DNA from: CAYUKK01 sp964445305
GTDB lineage: Bacteria > Acidobacteriota > Aminicenantia > Aminicenantales > UBA8522
Length of the DNA: 10,467 nucleotides
Assembly (NCBI GenBank): GCA_964445305.1
Contig: CAYUKK010000053.1
Coordinates: forward strand, 1 to 10,467
Direction of reading: 5' to 3'
Positions 6,710-10,467 of this stretch are shown here, one piece after another. Both the position numbers and the translations under genes were made by a program. The stretch's first letter is position 1. Every line of letters begins with the position of its first letter. The notes beneath the pieces were generated by a model. It had not been told where the DNA came from. It was given only the letters and a program-made list of their open reading frames with translations, and made no database searches.

Positions 6710-7681
6710 TCATAAGGGGAGCCAGGTGCCGACACCTTTTTTGACCGCCCTCTCGTAGACGAGGGGTGCGGTGGCCATATCGTCAAGGGCAAGACCCAGG
6801 TTGCAGGTCATCGTCCTTTCGTCGGCATTCTCGCGGCCTGCTTTCTGACCGCTTACCAGCTCGCCGAGGTCGGCATAGACAGGCGGGATATCCTGAAAGT
6901 AACCAAGACGCTGATAATATTCCAGCTGAGGAATATCGTCGGTGCAAAATTTGTCGATTTCGCGAAGCGCAGCCCGATCCCAGTAGGAATCGAAATCGAC
7001 AAGGGAAGCAAAGGCGCCCCGCTTGAGCCAGCCGGCTTTGATCGCCGCGTGGGGCGTTTTGAGAATCGGTCCAGCCGTCACCACGAGGTCGCAGCCCAGC
7101 ACGGCCTGACGCGGTTCCTCAACAGGCAGGACTTCGAGGTTAAATTTCTCCCCCATCTCTTCGACGTAGTCGGCCAAGGCGCGGGCGTTGATGTCGTAGG
7201 CGAGAACGCGCTTGATGGGAAAAAGAAGGCGAAGGGCCTCGAGGTTGCTCCTCCCCTGGACCCCGCAGCCAAGGACGCCACAGACTTCGGAGTCCGGCCG
7301 GGCCAGGTATTTGGCGGCTACCGCCGTGGCCGCGCCCGTCCTCTTGGCAGTAATCCACGTGCAGTCCATAACAGCCGTGGGCAAACCCGTGTCTTGATCG
7401 TTGAGGATGATCAAGCCGCTGATATAGGGAAGGCCTCGCTTCGGATTCTCCGGATAGCCGCTCACCCATTTCATTCCCACTGCGCCAAGCGCCGGGATAT
7501 AAGCTGGCATGGCGTGAATGAAGGAATCTGGACGGGGATGGACGCCCGGCTTGGGGGGCATCTCCACCCTACCCTCCCCCTTTTCCCGGAACATCTTCTC
7601 GAGAGCGGTGATGATTTCCTCCATGGGGAGGTCGAGGCCGGCCACATCCTCTCGCGATAAATAAAGGATTTTTTCAGCCAT
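6710..7681 (-). CDS. Ornithine cyclodeaminase / mu-crystallin family NAD(P)-dependent enzyme
   Basis: A 323-residue cytosolic enzyme of the family that holds ornithine cyclodeaminase, archaeal alanine dehydrogenase, ketimine reductases and SbnB-type amino-acid synthases. Visible landmarks are Lys71 in GMKWVSGYPEN, Arg114 in TAKRTGAATA (the substrate-carboxylate Arg), the Rossmann loop GVLGCGVQGRSNLEAL (glycine motif at 138-143), and Asp229/Asp231 in LVDFDSYWD, where cyclodeaminase has its catalytic Asp. The end, NLGLALDDMATAPLVYERA, is family-typical. The real substrate cannot be assigned because family members differ by few residues. The ATG at 7681 has a perfect AGGAGG (7687-7692) 5 bases upstream, so the open TTG at 7720 is rejected. 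It lies 91 bases after feoB in the same direction and converges on the oligopeptidase gene with only 7 bases between stop codons. Confidence 0.87.
   Translation of the reverse strand: MAEKILYLSREDVAGLDLPMEEIITALEKMFREKGEGRVEMPPKPGVHPRPDSFIHAMPAYIPALGAVGMKWVSGYPENPKRGLPYISGLIILNDQDTGLPTAVMDCTWITAKRTGAATAVAAKYLARPDSEVCGVLGCGVQGRSNLEALRLLFPIKRVLAYDINARALADYVEEMGEKFNLEVLPVEEPRQAVLGCDLVVTAGPILKTPHAAIKAGWLKRGAFASLVDFDSYWDRAALREIDKFCTDDIPQLEYYQRLGYFQDIPPVYADLGELVSGQKAGRENADERTMTCNLGLALDDMATAPLVYERAVKKGVGTWLPL
6724..6742 (+). terminator. Intrinsic terminator of the oligopeptidase gene, inside the opposing gene
   Basis: AGGTG (6724-6728), loop CCGA, CACCT (6733-6737), then a run of T to 6742. The 5-bp stem is short but is followed directly by six T, the correct order for plus-strand termination 22 bases after the stop at 6702. 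It lies within the last codons of the minus-strand cyclodeaminase-family gene, where it encodes KKGVGTW. Confidence 0.5.
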
Positions 7682-7690
7682 GCCGGCCTC

Positions 7691-7720
7691 CTTATACCAG
7701 ACAGCTTCTTTCCCTGTCAA
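7691..7720 (-). promoter_or_regulatory. Candidate promoter overlapping the ribosome binding site of the cyclodeaminase-family gene
   Basis: On the minus strand, a perfect TTGACA (7715-7720), an 18-base spacer and TATAAG (7691-7696; 5 of 6). The -10 shares two bases with the AGGAGG at 7687-7692, and transcription would start near 7684, three bases before the ATG. A transcript from here would lack the ribosome binding site. Either this is a chance match and the gene is read from feoAB, or a nearly leaderless transcript is made. Confidence 0.3.
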
Positions 7721-7772
7721 CTTCGTTGAGGTTTGAAAAAAGAAAACGGATTATTATCAGACGCTCCCCAAG

Positions 7773-9701
7773 TCAAAGGATTGCCCGGACAAACAGGCTG
7801 AGCGCGATGGCTGCTGTGATGCTCAAGCCGGCGGAGAGGAAGGCTATCCTTCTGCCCACTTCTCGCCAAAGGATAGCGAAGGTGGAAAGGCAGGGGATAA
7901 AAAAGCTCACAAAAACTGTGAAGATCAAAATCTGCTGTTTGGAGATGACAGTGAGGAGGTCAGAGTAGCGGACGCCCAGAGCCTGGAGCATCATGATCAA
8001 GGAAAGCTCCTTCCTCAAGAACCCGAAGACGAGCGTGATGCCAAGCTCGTGCGGCAGCCCAAGACCATGAACAACCAGAGGGGAAAAAAGGGAGTTAAAA
8101 AATCTGTCCAGGCCAAAATACTGGAAAAGGCTCAGAATAAAGCTTCCAACGATGAGGATGGGCCAGGCAAATCTCATGAAGGCCCTCAAGTCAAGCCATG
8201 TCTTGCTCGCCATTTTCTTGAGCGAAGGCGCTTTGAGGGTGGGAATCTCCAGGATCAAACCCGGTGAGGGAGCCCTGAAAAAAAAGGTCAGGATGCGTCC
8301 GATTAAAGCGACTACGAGAAGGTTCAAAAAATAGAAACTGAGAGCCCAGACGGGCCCGAGGTAGAAAGCGACAAGGGCCAGGATGATCGTCGTCCGGGCC
8401 GAACAGGGGATGAAAGGAATGAGGAGCGAGGTGATGATGCGGTCCCGATGCGATTCCAGGGTCCGCGTCGAGAGGATGGCCGGCACGTTGCAGCCAAACC
8501 CGAGGATGAAGGGAGAAACGGACTTGCCATGCAGGCCGATGCGGTGCATGAAGGTATCGAGCAAGAAGCCAGCTCGGGCCAGATAACCCAAATCTTCGAG
8601 GAAGGCCATCAAGAAAAGGAGGGGCAGGAAGTAGGGCAAGACGATAGCGATGCCGCCGCCGATTCCCTGGACGAGGCCGTCAACCCCGTGGTAGAGGAGG
8701 CCAGAGCCCAGAAAGCCTGAAAGGGACTCCCGGAAATGGGTTAGAGGACCAAGAAGGAAAGCTTCGAGGGGACCTCCTACCTTGAAGATGAGAAAGAAGA
8801 AGAGAAAAAAAACACCAGCCAGAATCGGATAGCCAAGGAGCGGATGCATAAGGACCGCGTCGACCCGACCTTCCCAGCTCAGCTGGGGGCCGCGCTGGAC
8901 CCGGCTGACCTGCTCGAGGATTTTGAAGGCGAGATGATGTCTCTCCGCGGCAATGGCTTCATAAGCCGGGGCCTGCCTTTTGGCCTCGATTCTTTTTTTT
9001 GCCTGGGTGAGCTCCTGGTCAAAAAGGGGGTTGATGGTATGAACAATATCTCGGCAGAATGCTTCGCCCTTTTCAAGCAGCTTGATAGCTGTAAACCTCC
9101 GGTTGGCGACAAGGCCAATACCGTCCGGGATTCTTGCAGCCAATCGTCTGACTTCTTCTTCCACGTCGGGAGAAAATGGAAGTGACGGCGGAAGACAACC
9201 TCCATCAAGGCAAGCGAAAGTTGCCTTCATGAGCTCATTGATACCGCGACCATGGGAAGCCACCGTGGGCACGGCCCGCACGCCGAGAATATTTCCCAGG
9301 CGATGAGGGTCAATGCGGATGCCCTTCTTTTCAGCCAGGTCCATCATGTTCAGGGCAATGACCATGGGGTATTCAAGCTCGAGTAGCTCCAGGGTCAGCT
9401 CGAGGCTCCGCCCAAGGATGGAAGCGTCGACAACGTTGATGATGAGGTCGGGCTTTTCCTTAAAAAGATGCGTCAGGACCACTTTTTCTGCAGGGTCAGA
9501 AGGGTTGAGGGAATAGGTACCGGGGAGGTCAACAATATTGAGGATTCGTCCCCCCACATTGACTCGGCTGTGCGTATGTTTAACGGTCGTCCCGGGAAAA
9601 TTGGAAGTTTCTGCCTTGGGGCCAGCGATAGCGTTAAAGAGAGTGCTCTTCCCACAGTTTGGCTGTCCGATGAAGATGACAACGGGAAAACTATTTTTCA
9701 T
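7773..9701 (-). CDS. feoB: Ferrous iron transporter FeoB
   Basis: A 642-residue inner-membrane Fe(II) transporter with an N-terminal G domain. Nucleotide-binding motifs: G1 GQPNCGKST (12-20), G2 Thr in FPGTTV (38-39), G3 VDLPG (57-61), G4 NMMD (118-121) and G5 near VASHGRG (147-153). A helical insertion follows to about 275. The membrane part carries the two Cys-containing gate motifs, GFGCNVPAI (401-409) and FIPCSARTT (430-438), then FIPCLSTFAILWREVG near the end. It is shorter than the 773-residue E. coli protein but within the range of many bacterial FeoB, and has no fused FeoC or FeoA. The ATG at 9701 gives MKNSFPVVIFIGQPN, the normal approach to G1. It overlaps the end of feoA by 11 bases with no good ribosome binding site of its own, implying translational coupling. 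The open TTG at 9734 is less likely. Regulation by the Fur-type site at 9960-9988 is expected. Confidence 0.96.
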   Translation of the reverse strand: MKNSFPVVIFIGQPNCGKSTLFNAIAGPKAETSNFPGTTVKHTHSRVNVGGRILNIVDLPGTYSLNPSDPAEKVVLTHLFKEKPDLIINVVDASILGRSLELTLELLELEYPMVIALNMMDLAEKKGIRIDPHRLGNILGVRAVPTVASHGRGINELMKATFACLDGGCLPPSLPFSPDVEEEVRRLAARIPDGIGLVANRRFTAIKLLEKGEAFCRDIVHTINPLFDQELTQAKKRIEAKRQAPAYEAIAAERHHLAFKILEQVSRVQRGPQLSWEGRVDAVLMHPLLGYPILAGVFFLFFFLIFKVGGPLEAFLLGPLTHFRESLSGFLGSGLLYHGVDGLVQGIGGGIAIVLPYFLPLLFLMAFLEDLGYLARAGFLLDTFMHRIGLHGKSVSPFILGFGCNVPAILSTRTLESHRDRIITSLLIPFIPCSARTTIILALVAFYLGPVWALSFYFLNLLVVALIGRILTFFFRAPSPGLILEIPTLKAPSLKKMASKTWLDLRAFMRFAWPILIVGSFILSLFQYFGLDRFFNSLFSPLVVHGLGLPHELGITLVFGFLRKELSLIMMLQALGVRYSDLLTVISKQQILIFTVFVSFFIPCLSTFAILWREVGRRIAFLSAGLSITAAIALSLFVRAIL

Positions 9702-9936
9702 CGGGCACGAAATCAACCATGATCTTTTGGGCAATCCCCCGACCTAAGGCGACGCTCGTATCCGTGCTCAAATTTTTGACCAGGATAGGGCCCCGAAGAA
9801 TCCCCTGGGCGTTGACCTCGACCAGGTCGTCTTTATGGAAACCGAGGGCGAAGAGCCGTCGACGCACGCCTTCTCCGCCGAGGATGGCGACAATTCTGAG
9901 CATCCTTCCTCTGGGAGCCTGGAGCAAGCTCATCAT
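9691..9936 (-). CDS. feoA: Ferrous iron transport accessory protein FeoA
   Basis: An 81-residue cytosolic SH3-like protein that works with FeoB. Family landmarks are the initial ILGGEGVRRRLFALGF (the L-x-G...L..lG pattern), DDLVEVNAQGILRGPILVKN and the ending VALGRGIAQKIMVDF. Two ATG codons are adjacent (9936 and 9933); GAGG about 9 bases before the first favours 9936. It is the first gene of the feoAB unit and overlaps feoB by 11 bases. Its promoter (9994-10022) and Fur-type operator (9960-9988) lie directly upstream. Confidence 0.93.
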   Translation of the reverse strand: MMSLLQAPRGRMLRIVAILGGEGVRRRLFALGFHKDDLVEVNAQGILRGPILVKNLSTDTSVALGRGIAQKIMVDFVPDEK

Positions 9937-9959
9937 TGGACTGGCCTCATTTTCACTTC

Positions 9960-9988
9960 TGTTAAATGAGAATTATTCTCATTTAACA
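9960..9988. promoter_or_regulatory. Fur-box operator of feoAB (29-bp perfect palindrome)
   Basis: The left arm TGTTAAATGAGAAT, a central T and the right arm ATTCTCATTTAACA are exact reverse complements (14-1-14). The core TGAGAAT-T-ATTCTCA matches the 7-1-7 Fur consensus TGATAAT-N-ATTATCA except for one symmetrical pair. It spans from about -1 to +28 of the predicted feoA transcript, an ideal repressing position. With iron bound, a Fur-type repressor would block feoAB. Which family member binds is inferred from the motif and the genes it controls. Confidence 0.85.
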
Positions 9989-9993
9989 TAACT

Positions 9994-10022
9994 ACTATAG
10001 CCTAAACCCGGCGAAAAATCAA
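9994..10022 (-). promoter_or_regulatory. Sigma70-type promoter of feoAB
   Basis: On the minus strand, TTGATT (10017-10022), a 17-base spacer and TATAGT (9994-9999; 5 of 6). Transcription should begin near 9987, at the upstream edge of the Fur-type palindrome and about 50 bases before the feoA ATG. Confidence 0.65.
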
Positions 10023-10052
10023 TGACCACCTATACGGGGCTGAATCAAGGTA

Positions 10053-10078
10053 ATCTAATTAATATCAATTAATTAGAT
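10053..10078. repeat. AT-rich inverted repeat upstream of feoA
   Basis: ATCTAATTAAT (10053-10063), loop ATCA, ATTAATTAGAT (10068-10078): an 11-bp perfect stem made almost only of A and T. No T-run follows on either strand, so it is not a normal terminator. It is centred about 78 bases upstream of the predicted feoA start and overlaps the stop codon of the small ORF at 10073. An operator for a second regulator is possible. Confidence 0.5.
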
Positions 10079-10261
10079 ATAGTCCTTGGCTTGGCCGATC
10101 CGGACGCGACTCTTTCCCTTGACCATAACAAAACTGTCCTTGAGAATGAGCGACACGGCGCCTGCCCCCCACAACGCTTGCATCGGCAGGGGTTCGGCTC
10201 TGGTCACAAAGCCGAGGGGTGGCGTGGTTCGGGGGCCGACCTTACCCGAGACGCTGACCAT
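10073..10261 (-). CDS. Doubtful small ORF, 62 residues, function unknown
   Basis: On the minus strand the ATG at 10261 is preceded by AGGAAGGGA at a workable distance. An in-frame ATG at 10276 is an alternative without a clear site. The product begins MVSVSGKVGPRTTPPLGFVT and ends VMVKGKSRVRIGQAKDYI. There is no signal peptide, membrane segment or motif I recognise. Its stop lies in the AT-rich palindrome and it points toward feoA. The opposite strand is also open across this stretch, so coding is not assured. Confidence 0.25.
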   Translation of the reverse strand: MVSVSGKVGPRTTPPLGFVTRAEPLPMQALWGAGAVSLILKDSFVMVKGKSRVRIGQAKDYI

Positions 10262-10279
10262 TGTTCCCTTCCTCATTCC

Positions 10280-10467
10280 CTAGGAGGGGTAGGGGAATAA
10301 AGCTTTCGATAGCGCCTCAGAAAGCCGACCCGAGCAGGCTTCGCAATCCCAACCCCGAGCCTCCACACGCACTTTCCCGATGCTGGTTGTAAGGCCCATT
10401 AATCCCCATTGGAGAATTGGCGGAAACAGGCGAGGGGTTTGGGTGAGGAAGCCCGTCGAAGCCTGAG
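10280..10467. other. Unassigned right-hand end
   Basis: I see no convincing gene. A minus-strand frame is open from the window edge (10465) to a TAG at 10280. Its last codons read GLTTSIGKVRVEARGWDCEA and then CSGRLSEALSKALFPYPS. It could be the tail of a gene entering from the right, but it has no recognisable family and no start context in the window. ATTCCC (10275-10280) and GGGAAT (10293-10298) form a short inverted repeat. No tRNA or known RNA family was recognised. Confidence 0.2.

Noticed and set aside
7049..7660. 203-codon plus-strand frame across the cyclodeaminase-family gene
   Set aside because: It mirrors a gene with intact Rossmann and substrate motifs and has no start context or recognisable domain.
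10086..10300. Two plus-strand frames of 65 and 69 codons
   Set aside because: They overlap each other and the minus-strand small ORF, and neither has a ribosome binding site nor a familiar motif.
10380..10467. Possible tRNA or group II intron piece at the right edge
   Set aside because: A few bases resemble a T-arm or intron tail, but no cloverleaf, acceptor pairing or domain V could be drawn from the sequence present.

Overview
The window looks like a chromosomal segment of a Gram-negative bacterium. An eight-stranded-type outer-membrane barrel, several signal peptides, a Tat signal and a probable lipoprotein all imply an envelope with a periplasm. Signal-peptide-bearing S9 peptidases next to Tat-exported proteins and SH3/beta-barrel proteins would fit Acidobacteriota or Aminicenantota-like lineages. 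That placement is an inference from gene style and was not tested. I see no rRNA, tRNA, CRISPR array, integrase or transposase.

Layout, left to right. (1) The left edge holds the first 27 codons of a minus-strand gene with a clear twin-arginine signal; the rest is outside the window. (2) A minus-strand MFS transporter follows (198-1373), with a strong promoter at 1464-1492. (3) Reading rightwards is a compact plus-strand cluster. It contains a secreted SH3-like/proline-rich/beta-barrel protein (1559-2869), a FAM173-like SAM methyltransferase that carries a signal peptide (2881-3756), and an S9 peptidase reduced to its N-terminal propeller part (3780-4340, probably a decaying gene). (4) A full-length prolyl oligopeptidase (4576-6702) has its own promoter and a terminator lying inside the end of the opposing gene. 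(5) On the minus strand, read right to left, are feoA and feoB (ferrous iron uptake) and then an ornithine cyclodeaminase/mu-crystallin family gene (6710-7681). (6) The right end has an AT-rich palindrome, one doubtful small ORF and about 190 bases I cannot assign.

How the genes fit together. feoA and feoB overlap and sit behind a sigma70-type promoter. A 29-bp perfect palindrome with a Fur-box core covers its predicted start site, so iron-repressed ferrous uptake is well supported. The plus-strand cluster is envelope-directed: all four products carry export signals. The S9 remnant and the intact oligopeptidase suggest periplasmic peptide turnover. The most unusual gene is the methyltransferase, because its cofactor SAM is normally cytosolic while its N-terminus looks like an export signal. 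Four promoters share a TTGATT/TTGAAA -35, a 17-bp spacer and a good -10, which suggests a common housekeeping sigma-factor preference.
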